64,000 nt of DNA from the NCBI RefSeq assembly GCF_000373265.1, contig NZ_KB890762.1, forward strand, positions 568,833-632,832, read 5' to 3'. The notes under the pieces are model-generated. The model searched no databases. It worked only from the letters and a program-made list of their open reading frames with translations, and was not told the DNA's origin. The translations under genes were made by a program, and so were the position numbers. Of this stretch, positions 50,333-59,508 are shown one piece after another (within the stretch, counting starts at the first letter, position 1; every line of letters begins with the position of its first letter). This stretch comes from Pontibacter roseus DSM 17521 (GTDB taxonomy: Bacteria; Bacteroidota; Bacteroidia; Cytophagales; Hymenobacteraceae).

Positions 50333-51688
50333 ATGACCAACCTCCTAAGCCGGTTCAGACATGCCTTCCAGTTCATCGTCACCAGCATTGGGTTTTATCC
50401 GACTCTTATTTCGCTGTTGTTCTTTGCCTTAGCCGTGTTCACCATATACCTCGAAACACAGGGGCTCAGCAACAGCCTGAAAGAAGAAATGCCCTTCATC
50501 ATTATTACCCACGGCGAAACAGCCACCATGATTCTCAGCTCCATTGCTACTGGTGTGTTTTCCCTCATCGTCTTCAGTTTCACCATGGTGATGCTGGTGC
50601 TCAACCAGGCTAGTTCCAATTTCTCACCCCGGGTCATACCTGGCCTCATCTCCTCTAAATCTAACCAGAAAGTGCTGGGTATTTTTATGGGTACGCTCAT
50701 CTATACCTTGGTGGTGATGGTTAACATACGGTCTGAGTATTATGATGCGGACCTGCCTGGGCTGGCGGTGTTTCTGGCGATGTGTTTTACCTTTCTATGT
50801 CTCGCATCCTTCGTTTACTTTATCCACTCCATCTCTACCGCCATACAGATTGACAATATCCTGGAGAGCATCTACAAAGTGACGTTGGACAAACTGCGGC
50901 AAGAAATCGAGCAGGATGAGGGGGTTGTGCCTCCCGGTGCGTCTGAGGTCAAGGACTGGCACCCGCTCAAGAGCATTTCTTCTGGTTACCTGCAGGAGAT
51001 AGACCGAGAGCCTATCATTAAACTGTGCCAAAAACACGATGTGGTGCTGGAGTTTCTGCAGCCACTCGGCCAGTTCGTTGTCAAGGGCATACCGTTTGCC
51101 CGCATCAGCAGAAAACTGGAGAGGGAAGCGGACTTCTGCCAAGCGCTCAACAGCCACATCAACTACTATCAGGAAGAACTCACCAGCCTCAACTACCTCT
51201 ATGGGTTCAAGCAGATTACGGAAAGTGCCGTCAAGGCTCTGAGCCCGGGCATCAACGACCCAGGTACGGCAATCCGGGCCATTGACTACCTGACAGACTT
51301 ACTGGTTGTGCGAATGCAACTGACGGAGGAGAAGGTATTCCATGACGAGGAGCAGGTATTGCGCCTCCGACTGGATGAAGTGAAGTTTGCGGACCTGCTG
51401 TCGCTGTGTCTCGGTCCGGTACGGACTTACGGAAAGTCTGACCCTATCATTTTGCAGCGTCTGCTTCACCTGCTCCAAAACGTACTATTTTTGGCACCCG
51501 ATTTCAGAAAATACATCCCTGCTCTTCACAAAGAGGCGCTGTTGGTGATACAGGATGCCGCTTGCTCCATCCACAACCCCGGTGATATAGAACTGCTGAA
51601 CAACAAACTCCGTGAGATGAATGCCTTGGAAGCGCTGCACCCGAAGCTGCCGCTCCTGAAGGTGCCACCTCTTGCCTTAATGTCATAA
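50333..51688 (+). CDS. DUF2254 membrane protein
   Basis: Membrane protein of 451 residues, family DUF2254. Four predicted helices in the first 170 residues (about 20-42, 60-90, 112-130 and 140-165) include the family's conserved FSFTMVMLVLNQASSNFSPRV segment, followed by a large cytoplasmic domain with the PLGQFVVKG and SPGINDPGTA motifs. The function is unknown. It is alone on its transcript. ATG at 50333, which places helix 1 at the N-terminus. Confidence 0.85.
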   Translation: MTNLLSRFRHAFQFIVTSIGFYPTLISLLFFALAVFTIYLETQGLSNSLKEEMPFIIITHGETATMILSSIATGVFSLIVFSFTMVMLVLNQASSNFSPRVIPGLISSKSNQKVLGIFMGTLIYTLVVMVNIRSEYYDADLPGLAVFLAMCFTFLCLASFVYFIHSISTAIQIDNILESIYKVTLDKLRQEIEQDEGVVPPGASEVKDWHPLKSISSGYLQEIDREPIIKLCQKHDVVLEFLQPLGQFVVKGIPFARISRKLEREADFCQALNSHINYYQEELTSLNYLYGFKQITESAVKALSPGINDPGTAIRAIDYLTDLLVVRMQLTEEKVFHDEEQVLRLRLDEVKFADLLSLCLGPVRTYGKSDPIILQRLLHLLQNVLFLAPDFRKYIPALHKEALLVIQDAACSIHNPGDIELLNNKLREMNALEALHPKLPLLKVPPLALMS

Positions 51689-51699
51689 GAATAAGTATA

Positions 51700-51709
51700 C
51701 AGGTATAGC
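51700..51709 (+). repeat. CAGGTATAGC word, intergenic copy
   Basis: Exact copy 11 bp after the stop of the DUF2254 gene. Confidence 0.6.
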
Positions 51710-51818
51710 ACTGCCCCGCCAGGCTTTCAAACCTGTAAAGAGAAATGGCCTCCACATTGTTTTCACACCCCTTCAGACACAAGCGGTAGCAGAAAGCAGC
51801 AGAAACCGTATACAGCAC

Positions 51819-52655
51819 ATGAGCCAGACAGGACAAAACACGCTTCAGCGGAGGCTACACACTATCATATTTGAGGCAGAGACTCCTGCAGGCAAGACTT
51901 TTGATATCCTGATACTCATGCTGATTCTGGCCAGCATTGTGGTGGTTTCGCTGGAGAGTGTGGTGGAGATTAGAAGGAAATACTTACCTATCCTGCAGGG
52001 CTTGGAGTGGGCATTTACCGGGTTGTTCACCATAGAGTACCTGCTGCGGATAGTCTCAACTCGAAAGCCTTTGCGGTATATCTTTTCTTTTTTCGGGATT
52101 ATCGATTTGCTTGCCATCATCCCTACCTACCTCAGCCTGTTTATCCTGGGGTCTCAGTACCTGTTGGTCATCCGGGTGTTCCGCCTGCTGCGCATAGCCC
52201 GCGTTTTCAAGCTCACTCGTTTCGTTACGGAGGGCCAGGTACTATCCCGAGCACTGGGAGCCAGTCTGACAAAAATCTCGGTTTTCTTAGGAGTGGTGCT
52301 GATGACAGTAGTGGTGGTAGGCGCCTTGATGTACGTGATAGAAGGCAAGGCAAGCGGCTTCTCCAACATCCCCATCAGCATCTACTGGGCCATCGTCACA
52401 CTCACCACAGTAGGCTTCGGAGACATCACACCGGTGACTCCGCTTGGTCAGTTCCTGGCCAGCTGCCTGATGATAATGGGCTACGGCATCATCGCCGTGC
52501 CAACGGGTATAGTGTCTGTTGAACTGGCCAGAGCAGACCGTCTGGATGCAAACACCCGTTTATGTCCAAATTGCCATAAAGAGGGTCATTCAACAGGAGC
52601 CAATTTCTGTGACAATTGCGGATATAGGCTCAGGCCGGAGGAAAGGGAGGTATAG
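51819..52655 (+). CDS. voltage-gated K+ channel-type ion transporter with C-terminal zinc ribbon
   Basis: Six-helix potassium channel subunit of 278 residues. Helices S1-S6 can be followed from about residue 27. S4 carries regularly spaced Arg/Lys (IRVFRLLRIARVFKL, about 117-131). The pore loop holds the K+ selectivity filter TTVGFGD (about 195-201). After S6 comes a cytoplasmic tail with two CxxC pairs (CPNCHKEGHSTGANFCDNCG), a zinc-ribbon-like element not usual for such short channels. The convergent alanine racemase gene ends only 4 bp away. ATG at 51819. Confidence 0.88.
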   Translation: MSQTGQNTLQRRLHTIIFEAETPAGKTFDILILMLILASIVVVSLESVVEIRRKYLPILQGLEWAFTGLFTIEYLLRIVSTRKPLRYIFSFFGIIDLLAIIPTYLSLFILGSQYLLVIRVFRLLRIARVFKLTRFVTEGQVLSRALGASLTKISVFLGVVLMTVVVVGALMYVIEGKASGFSNIPISIYWAIVTLTTVGFGDITPVTPLGQFLASCLMIMGYGIIAVPTGIVSVELARADRLDANTRLCPNCHKEGHSTGANFCDNCGYRLRPEEREV

Positions 52656-52659
52656 CTAC

Positions 52660-53811
52660 TCAGTCGATGATGTAGCGGGGGATGTTCATCGGGAGCCGGG
52701 TGAGCAGTTCGTAGTTCAGCTGGGTGCTCAACTCCGCAAAAGAGGCGACGGTGATGTTCTCTTCTCCCTGATGCCCCAGCAGTACCACCTCATCATTCAG
52801 CGCTACATCTGGTACGCTGGTCACGTCCACCATCAGCACGTTCATGTTCACAATCCCAACGACTGGCACCCTATGCCCCCGAATCAGCACCTCGCCCTGG
52901 TTGCTGAGCGAGCGGCTATACCCCCAGGCATAACCCACCGGCACCGTCGCCAGCAGCATGTCCTCTTTGGCTTGGTAGCTGTTCCCATACCCGATAAACT
53001 CGCCTACAGCCACCAGCTTAATGGTCATGATGTGGCTTTTCCAGTTTATCAGTCGCTTGAGTGGGTCTGCTTGTTCTCCATTTTGTTGCATATAGCGCTG
53101 GAAAATTTCAGGACTGGACCAGAAACCATATTGCATAATGCCCACCCGAACCATGTTCAGGTGTGTTTCGGGGTAGGCCACCACAGCGGCTGAACAAGCT
53201 GTGTGCAGCGCGTCGGCGGCAATATCACTGGAAGAGAGGTAGTTAACGGTAGCGCTGTACTTTTCTAGCTGACTAGTGACGCGCTCATGGTTCTCGCTGC
53301 TCTCGGCGCCTGCAAAGTGTGTGCAGATGCCGGCTATCTCCACCAGCGCTTTGTTTTGCTGCAGCATTCTGACCACAGCCTTCAGTTCTGCACCACCCAA
53401 CCCGATTCGGTTCATGCCTGTTTCTAAATCCAGGTGGATGCGGGCAGGCTTTTGCAGCTTGCGGGCAACCTCCACGGCGCGCTCCAAACGGTCTATATGG
53501 AAAACATAGAACTCAATTCCGTTGGCAATGGCCCATTCCAGCTGCTCTTCATCCAGGAACCCCATTATCATGATAGTCGTACCAGGGGAAGCCACCTGGA
53601 GCAAGCGGTATGCTTCATCCGCGCTGAATACGGAGAAGTGGTCAATGCCACATTCCTGTGCCAACTGCCCGAACTCCTCTATGCCATGGCCATAGGCATT
53701 TCCCTTGACTACTGAAGAAAGCCGCACCCCTGGTTGAAGCAGCCCTTTCAGGAAGGCAATATTATTGTGTAAGGCTGACTTACTTATCTCAATATAGGAG
53801 CTGTAGAACAT
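52660..53811 (-). CDS. alanine racemase family protein (divergent)
   Basis: Fold-type III PLP enzyme of 383 residues, alanine racemase-like. The PLP lysine is Lys36 in VVKGNAYGHG and the C-terminal domain has GYAWGYSRSLSN, with the catalytic Tyr kept. In usual Alr that segment is GYADGYPR, and the later GRxCMDQ motif here reads GIVNMNV: Arg, Cys and Asp are all replaced. So it may not be the housekeeping enzyme (Bacteroidota often fuse alr to murF) or may act on other amino acids. It is 6 bp downstream of the M20 amidohydrolase, an operon. Confidence 0.8.
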   Translation of the reverse strand: MFYSSYIEISKSALHNNIAFLKGLLQPGVRLSSVVKGNAYGHGIEEFGQLAQECGIDHFSVFSADEAYRLLQVASPGTTIMIMGFLDEEQLEWAIANGIEFYVFHIDRLERAVEVARKLQKPARIHLDLETGMNRIGLGGAELKAVVRMLQQNKALVEIAGICTHFAGAESSENHERVTSQLEKYSATVNYLSSSDIAADALHTACSAAVVAYPETHLNMVRVGIMQYGFWSSPEIFQRYMQQNGEQADPLKRLINWKSHIMTIKLVAVGEFIGYGNSYQAKEDMLLATVPVGYAWGYSRSLSNQGEVLIRGHRVPVVGIVNMNVLMVDVTSVPDVALNDEVVLLGHQGEENITVASFAELSTQLNYELLTRLPMNIPRYIID

Positions 53812-53817
53812 GTTAGA

Positions 53818-54987
53818 TTAGGATTTGGTAAGGCGCTGCGCGATGCGGTATAACAGGGAGCTGCCTGTCGGGATGAGTTCATCCGGAAAATCGTAGTTAG
53901 CATGGTGCAACTCAGGGTGATTCAAGCCGGACCCCAGGCAAAAGAGCGCGCCTGTGTAGGTATTCGTGATGTGACCAAAGTCCTCTGACCACCGCATCGG
54001 CTGCTCAACTTGCTGTATATCTAGATTCAAATCCTTCGCTGCTGCGATAATCACCTCCACCGCCTCCGGCGCATTCACCGTAGCCGGAAATTCCTCCACA
54101 AACTCATGGCTGTGCTTCAAGCCGTACTTCTCGGCAATGGCTTCAACTGTGTGTAGGGCAAGCTGTTTTAGTTTATTCAGGTCCTGTTGTTCAAAAGCGC
54201 GTAAGGTCGCCATGACCGTGGCAAAACCCGGGTTCGTACCAAAAGCGACCTCTCCTAAACGGGCATGGACTACAGTGAGCAGGGTCAGGCTCTGGAATGA
54301 ACGCTGATCCTTCACCAATGCGTTGAGGGTCTGAATCAGTTCGCTCATACCTTCACCGGGGTTTAGGCCTTTGTCAGGTTCCGCCGCGTGCGATTCCTTG
54401 CCCCATAAAGACACCTTGAGCCCAACGGAGGCCGCCGCGAAGGTATGCTCGCGCACCAGCACCTGGTGCAACGGGACACCTGGCAGGTTGTGCAACGCAA
54501 ACACGTAATCCGGCTTCAAATCCTTGAAGCGTTCCTCCTGTAAAACTTTCCGGGCTCCTGCGCCTGTCTCTTCAGCCGGCTGGAACAGCAAAATAGCCTT
54601 TCCTGCTGCCAAAGGCTGGCTATGCAACAGACTCGCCAAGCCCATCAGGATAGCCATGTGCCCGTCGTGACCGCACTTGTGCCCTATGCCCGGGCTAGAG
54701 GAGGTATAGGGGAGGACGTTGGTCTCCTTTATAGGGAGTGCATCCAGTTCAGCCCGGAAAAGGAGGGTAGGTCCAGGCGCACCTGCTCCTGCAAACATCA
54801 CGGCTATACCTGTTTCGCCCAAATCTGCCACTACCTCAGTGGGTTGGTAGCGCTTCACGAACTGCCGGATGGTATGGCTGGTATTGTGCTCACTTCCCGA
54901 CAATTCAGGAAAATGGTGCAGGTGGTGACGCAGTGCTGTGATGTTGTTCAGGTCTTCCAGAGTTGGGCTGACAGGGGTTGTTGACAT
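53818..54987 (-). CDS. M20 family amidohydrolase (N-acyl amino acid/hippurate hydrolase-like)
   Basis: Metal-dependent amidohydrolase of 389 residues in peptidase family M20D. Metal and catalytic motifs: RAELDALPI (Asp), KCGHDGHMAILMG (Cys and His), PAEETGAGA (Glu pair) and the C-terminal region with His. It probably releases amino acids from N-acyl conjugates. Linkage with the racemase-like gene, 6 bp downstream, suggests that the two work on one amino-acid derivative; the substrate is unknown. No signal peptide. ATG at 54985-54987. Confidence 0.87.
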   Translation of the reverse strand: MSTTPVSPTLEDLNNITALRHHLHHFPELSGSEHNTSHTIRQFVKRYQPTEVVADLGETGIAVMFAGAGAPGPTLLFRAELDALPIKETNVLPYTSSSPGIGHKCGHDGHMAILMGLASLLHSQPLAAGKAILLFQPAEETGAGARKVLQEERFKDLKPDYVFALHNLPGVPLHQVLVREHTFAAASVGLKVSLWGKESHAAEPDKGLNPGEGMSELIQTLNALVKDQRSFQSLTLLTVVHARLGEVAFGTNPGFATVMATLRAFEQQDLNKLKQLALHTVEAIAEKYGLKHSHEFVEEFPATVNAPEAVEVIIAAAKDLNLDIQQVEQPMRWSEDFGHITNTYTGALFCLGSGLNHPELHHANYDFPDELIPTGSSLLYRIAQRLTKS

Positions 54988-55046
54988 AGGTATAGCTGGC
55001 AGGTATGGCTTAATATACTCAATACGAGCGAAGAGTGCAAAAATGG

Positions 55047-55084
55047 AAACGGCTGCCTTACCGTCTCAGGTAGGGCAGCCGTTT
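55047..55084 (-). terminator. terminator of the hybrid kinase gene
   Basis: Sixteen-base stem (55047-55062 with 55069-55084) with a six-base loop, followed leftward by CCATTTTTGC. It is 15 bp after the stop at 55099. Confidence 0.85.
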
Positions 55085-55098
55085 GGAAGGTGATAGGG

Positions 55099-58000
55099 TT
55101 AGTTTAGTTCCGGAATGTTCTCGCGTACCTGGTCCACTACCTGCAGCATCACCTGGCAGAGCTCCTCGACAGATGTGCTTACTTCTGAGAGATGGGTTTG
55201 CTGCCTCGCATTTCCTTCAATGAACCGGACCATTTCGCGCAACTGCCCAATCTTCATGGTATCGATGGTGGATTTCAGCTTGTGGGCCAAGGAACTCACC
55301 TGCTGCCAGTCTTCCCGCTGCACAGCCAGGCGCATATCCTGAACAGTGCCAGGTACCGTGTCAGTGAACAACTGCATGGCCCTGTTCAGGAAGGCCGTGT
55401 TGTTGCGCGACATTTTCCGGATGACATCTAAGCTGTACATGGGTTCCAAGGTGCTTGTTTGGATTGCTTTTCCAGGCACTGTCAGCTTGCCGCCGCTCAG
55501 CTTGTGGGGCAGGAGCGCCGCTATTTTAGAAAACAGCACCTCTTCCTCAAAGGGCTTGGACACGTAGTCATTCATGCCGGCATTCAGGTATTTCTCAGCG
55601 TCTCCTTTTAAAGCGTTGGCTGTGAGAGCGATAATAGGCAGCTGCGCTATCCGCTCATCCTGGTGCTCCCTGATGATGTGGGTGGCGTCAATACCACTGA
55701 GCTCGGGCATCTGTATGTCCATCAGGATGATGTCGTAGGTATGCTGGTTCACCAGTTCGACCGCTTCCTGTCCATTGACGGCCACATCCAGCTTGAATCC
55801 CCAATCCTCCATAATGGCTTTTGCCAGGAACACGTTCACTTCGTTGTCCTCTGCCAGCAGCACACGCACCTCGCCCAGGCTCCTGAAGTCAATGGCAGTC
55901 TGCTCAGTGGCTTCTGGCAAGGTTTTGCTGCTCTTAGGGTACGTCAGCATGAACTTGAAGGTGCTGCCTCCGGTAGGGTTATTCTCCACCCAGATGTCAC
56001 CGCCCTGTCGCTCCACCAGGTTCTTACAGATGCTCAGTCCGAGGCCGGTGCCACCGTATTTGCGGGTCGTGCTGGAATAGGCCTGCGTGAATCCTTCAAA
56101 AATAAAGTCCTTCTTATCTTCAGGCACGCCTATACCTGTATCCGTCACGGCAAACTCAATGGTGAGGGTAGAGGAGGTTTCTTCTAGCGTGCGGGCGCTC
56201 AGCGTCACGCTTCCTTCGTCGGTAAACTTGATGGCGTTGTTGAGCAGGTTCAGCAGAATCTGGTTCAGGCGGTAGGGGTCGCCTTCCAGCACGGTATGGC
56301 CAAGCTGCTGGTCTCCCAGCACCAGCGCTATTTCCTTCTCTTCGGCCTTGTACCGCAGCGTCTGGAAAGCGGCTTGCACTGTTTCATCAACATGGAAAGG
56401 GATAGACTCCAACTCCAGTTTGCCGGACTCAATCTTGGCTATATCTAAAATGTCGTTGATGACCACTAGCAGATTGTCGGCGGACTGGTTGATGATTTTG
56501 AGGTAGTTCTGCTGGTCTTCCTTCAGTGGTGTTTTGTTCAGCAGACCCGCCATACCCAGTATACCGTTTAATGGCGTACGGATTTCGTGGCTCATGTTAG
56601 CCAGGAAGTTCTCCTTCACCCGCGCCGATTCTTCGGCGGCTTCCTTGGCTTTTTTGAGCTCCCGCTCGGTCTGCATCCTATCCGTTATGTCCTGCGCGAT
56701 GCCAATCACATAGGCTTCCTGTCCCTCTTCGCTCACCTTGTAGTTCTGGTAGTAGAGGTAGCGTTCCTCTTTTTGTTTGTTGAGGATGCAAAGCACGCCA
56801 TCCACCACGCGGTTTGTCTGAATCTGCTCCAGGTAGGCGGGGAAGTGCTGCCGGTGCAGCAAGGGGAAAAAGTTTTTCAGCTCTTTGCCCACTATCTCCT
56901 GTTCTGTGTAACCCAGCATCTGCATCAGGTATGGGTTAACGGCCAGAATGCGCCCTTCCATGTCATGCGTACAGATGTAAGCCTGGCTGTACTTGATAAG
57001 GTCCCGGTACTTTTTCTCGCTGTTTTTAAGCGCATCCTCTGACAGGCGGCGGTCAGTGATGTCACGCGAGGCCGATTGGAGCTTCATTACTTCACCGCTG
57101 CTGTCCATAATCGGCCGAATGCTGGTCTCCATCCATACATAGGTGCCGTTCTTGTGGCGCAGGCGGTGCTGTATGATGATGTTGTTCCGCGTCTGGATGG
57201 TCCGCTCGTGTCCGTTCACCAGCACGTTCTGGCTGTCCTGCGGGTGCACGATTTCATAAGGGGAGGTACCTACCAATTCATCTGGTTTGTATCCCAGCAT
57301 CTCTTCGGCCGCTCTGGACACGTACAGGTAAGTGCCATCCGGGTCGTGCAGGCAAATCAGGTCGCGTGAGTTCTCAGAGAGGAGTCTGTGTAGTTCCTCG
57401 CTGCGCTCCAGCCGCTTACGGGCAGAACGCTGCTCGGTGATATTGGTGGAAATACCTAGCACATGCACCTGGCCGTCGCTGGTCACAAGCGGCTTTTTGA
57501 TGGTGTTGAACCAGACCACGCTGCCAGACGGCAAGGTGAAGCGCTCCTGCACCTTGACCTCTTTGCCATACTTTATCACGTGCTGGTCTATCGCATTGAA
57601 AAAAGCCACTTCTTGCTGAATGGTATGAATTTCGCTGGTGTTGCTGTCTATCATCCGCTCCGGCGTTAGGCCGAACAAGGCGGCGCACTCCTGGTTAGCC
57701 AGTTTGAAATGCCCTTTCCCATCCCGAACGTAGATCAGGCTCGGGCTGGTGTCTAGTACTAATCGTATGAAATCGTTCTTTTCCTTGACTTCCTGCGCCG
57801 CCTGCCGTTCTTCGGTAATGTCCCGGATGATGGCCAGCACTCTGTCGTCGCTATACTTGACTATCCTGCCTTCATAGTAGCGTGTTCCAATGGGCAAATC
57901 CAGGTGGTAATCAATGGACTCCATTTGGTCTGTCCGCAGCACCTGCTGTACCCGCTCATACAAATCCTGACTTAGCGAGTCGGGGTGCGTGTCGAAAATC

Positions 58001-59361
58001 GTTTTACCAATGATTTCCTCCGCATCGTATTGCAGGTGGGCCTCGTTCTCGTTGTGCATCTCCAGGTATACCCCGTCTTTGTCGATGATGAACATGAGGT
58101 CAGGTATAGCCTCCAGTATGGTCCTGACTTTGGCCTCGCTCTGCTTTATCTCCTGTTGCGCGTGGTGCAACTCCGTGATGTTGAGGCCATGCCCGATAAT
58201 GAGTTTGACGTTCCCTTCCTCATCCAGCACGGGGTTGAGTCTGCGCAGGTGGTAAGAGGCTTCCCCGTTTTTGTCTACCAGGTTTTCCTCAAACTCAACG
58301 CGTCTTTTCTCCTCCAGCACCCGGTGCAGGTGGCGGCCCCTCGACTCGATGCGGTGGAGCGGCACGTTGCGGTAGGCGCAGTACTCCTCATTGGTTTTGT
58401 TCACAATCCATTCCCTAATAGCGGGGTCGCCCACAGCGGCGGGGTTCACGAAAAGGTAGCGCAAATGCTCGTCGTACACCGCGACGTCCGAAGGGATATG
58501 GTTGAGTATGGACTCGTAAAAGTCTTTCTGCCGGGCCAGTTCCCGGCTTTTCTGGCGCAAACGGGTGATGTCCTCAGCCGACCCGATAATTTGCTTCACC
58601 TGCCCGTTGCGGCTGCGCTTGAACACACTTTCGCGGCAGCTGAGAATCTTGACGGAGCCATCTTTCGCCAGGACGTTATATTCTACTTCGTGTATCTCAT
58701 TATCGGATGCTATCCTCATACGCTGCGCGTGCGCATACAGTGCTTCCTTGCCCACCGGCTCCACGATGGAGCTGAAGACGTGCCCGTCCATGGCCGTGAT
58801 ATCGGCATCAGTATACCCCAGCACATTGCTGATTTGCTTGTTGAGGTAGATAGTCCGGTCCGCTTCGAGGTCATAAATGTACACGATGTTGGGTATGGTG
58901 CGCGTGATGTTCTGCACAAACATCTGGCTTTCCTCCAAGGCCTTCTCTGCCAGCCGGCGCGGAGTAATGTCGGTCAGGAAGAAGTTCCGGTAGCCTTTGT
59001 CGGGGCTGGAAGTCAGGTGCAGCAAAAAGTGCTTGCCGCTGATGCTCGCCTCCAAGGATGCCGGAGCTCCCAGGCGTTCCAGCCGCTTGGCTTTGTTCAG
59101 GAGCAGATTCTGCAATGCCGGGAACCGTCGTGCTCCCAGACTTTCCAGAAACTGATGGCCGGAGGCATTGGCGTGTAGCAGCTCTCCTTGGTAAGAGAGG
59201 CGCAGCATGGGTTGGGCATGCTCCAGCTCTGGAGCGGACTGTGCCTGCTGGAGGCGATGCAGTTGCCGGGTCAGTTGCGCGACCTGCTGTTCTGCCTGCA
59301 GACGCGCCTGCCGCTCCTGTTCCAGCTCCTGTAGCACCTGTGTGTTATTGATTGTTTCCAT
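55099..59361 (-). CDS. hybrid histidine kinase with six PAS domains, receiver and HPt
   Basis: Cytoplasmic hybrid sensor kinase of 1420 residues; no membrane helix is visible. A coiled coil (1-45) and a degenerate PAS-like part (50-135) lead to six PAS domains (about 150-265, 280-397, 405-518, 528-645, 655-770, 780-893), many ending in PAC-type DITxR. Then HisKA with His925 (NMSHEIRTPLNG), a HATPase domain (DTGIGV at 1074-1079, GGTGLGLS near 1103), a receiver with Asp1215 (ILMDIQMPE) and an HPt domain with His1360 (AHKLKS). It can run a full His-Asp-His phosphorelay. The receiver partner may be the gene upstream at 59509. ATG at 59359-59361. Confidence 0.92.
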   Translation of the reverse strand: METINNTQVLQELEQERQARLQAEQQVAQLTRQLHRLQQAQSAPELEHAQPMLRLSYQGELLHANASGHQFLESLGARRFPALQNLLLNKAKRLERLGAPASLEASISGKHFLLHLTSSPDKGYRNFFLTDITPRRLAEKALEESQMFVQNITRTIPNIVYIYDLEADRTIYLNKQISNVLGYTDADITAMDGHVFSSIVEPVGKEALYAHAQRMRIASDNEIHEVEYNVLAKDGSVKILSCRESVFKRSRNGQVKQIIGSAEDITRLRQKSRELARQKDFYESILNHIPSDVAVYDEHLRYLFVNPAAVGDPAIREWIVNKTNEEYCAYRNVPLHRIESRGRHLHRVLEEKRRVEFEENLVDKNGEASYHLRRLNPVLDEEGNVKLIIGHGLNITELHHAQQEIKQSEAKVRTILEAIPDLMFIIDKDGVYLEMHNENEAHLQYDAEEIIGKTIFDTHPDSLSQDLYERVQQVLRTDQMESIDYHLDLPIGTRYYEGRIVKYSDDRVLAIIRDITEERQAAQEVKEKNDFIRLVLDTSPSLIYVRDGKGHFKLANQECAALFGLTPERMIDSNTSEIHTIQQEVAFFNAIDQHVIKYGKEVKVQERFTLPSGSVVWFNTIKKPLVTSDGQVHVLGISTNITEQRSARKRLERSEELHRLLSENSRDLICLHDPDGTYLYVSRAAEEMLGYKPDELVGTSPYEIVHPQDSQNVLVNGHERTIQTRNNIIIQHRLRHKNGTYVWMETSIRPIMDSSGEVMKLQSASRDITDRRLSEDALKNSEKKYRDLIKYSQAYICTHDMEGRILAVNPYLMQMLGYTEQEIVGKELKNFFPLLHRQHFPAYLEQIQTNRVVDGVLCILNKQKEERYLYYQNYKVSEEGQEAYVIGIAQDITDRMQTERELKKAKEAAEESARVKENFLANMSHEIRTPLNGILGMAGLLNKTPLKEDQQNYLKIINQSADNLLVVINDILDIAKIESGKLELESIPFHVDETVQAAFQTLRYKAEEKEIALVLGDQQLGHTVLEGDPYRLNQILLNLLNNAIKFTDEGSVTLSARTLEETSSTLTIEFAVTDTGIGVPEDKKDFIFEGFTQAYSSTTRKYGGTGLGLSICKNLVERQGGDIWVENNPTGGSTFKFMLTYPKSSKTLPEATEQTAIDFRSLGEVRVLLAEDNEVNVFLAKAIMEDWGFKLDVAVNGQEAVELVNQHTYDIILMDIQMPELSGIDATHIIREHQDERIAQLPIIALTANALKGDAEKYLNAGMNDYVSKPFEEEVLFSKIAALLPHKLSGGKLTVPGKAIQTSTLEPMYSLDVIRKMSRNNTAFLNRAMQLFTDTVPGTVQDMRLAVQREDWQQVSSLAHKLKSTIDTMKIGQLREMVRFIEGNARQQTHLSEVSTSVEELCQVMLQVVDQVRENIPELN

Positions 59362-59508
59362 CTGAACTAGCTAGCAGAGAAAATGATACGATACTAAGGG
59401 TATATCTGAAAGCATCAACAGACAAAATGCCTCAATGATTGCTTACAGGTATGGAAATGTTCCGCTATTCAAGCGGAACATGCCGCAGATAAAATTTGCC
59501 TAGGGAAA

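Noticed and set aside
57985..59178. Plus-strand ORF of 397 codons
   Set aside because: Lies wholly antisense to the hybrid kinase; no domain, and composition is that of a complementary frame of a real gene.
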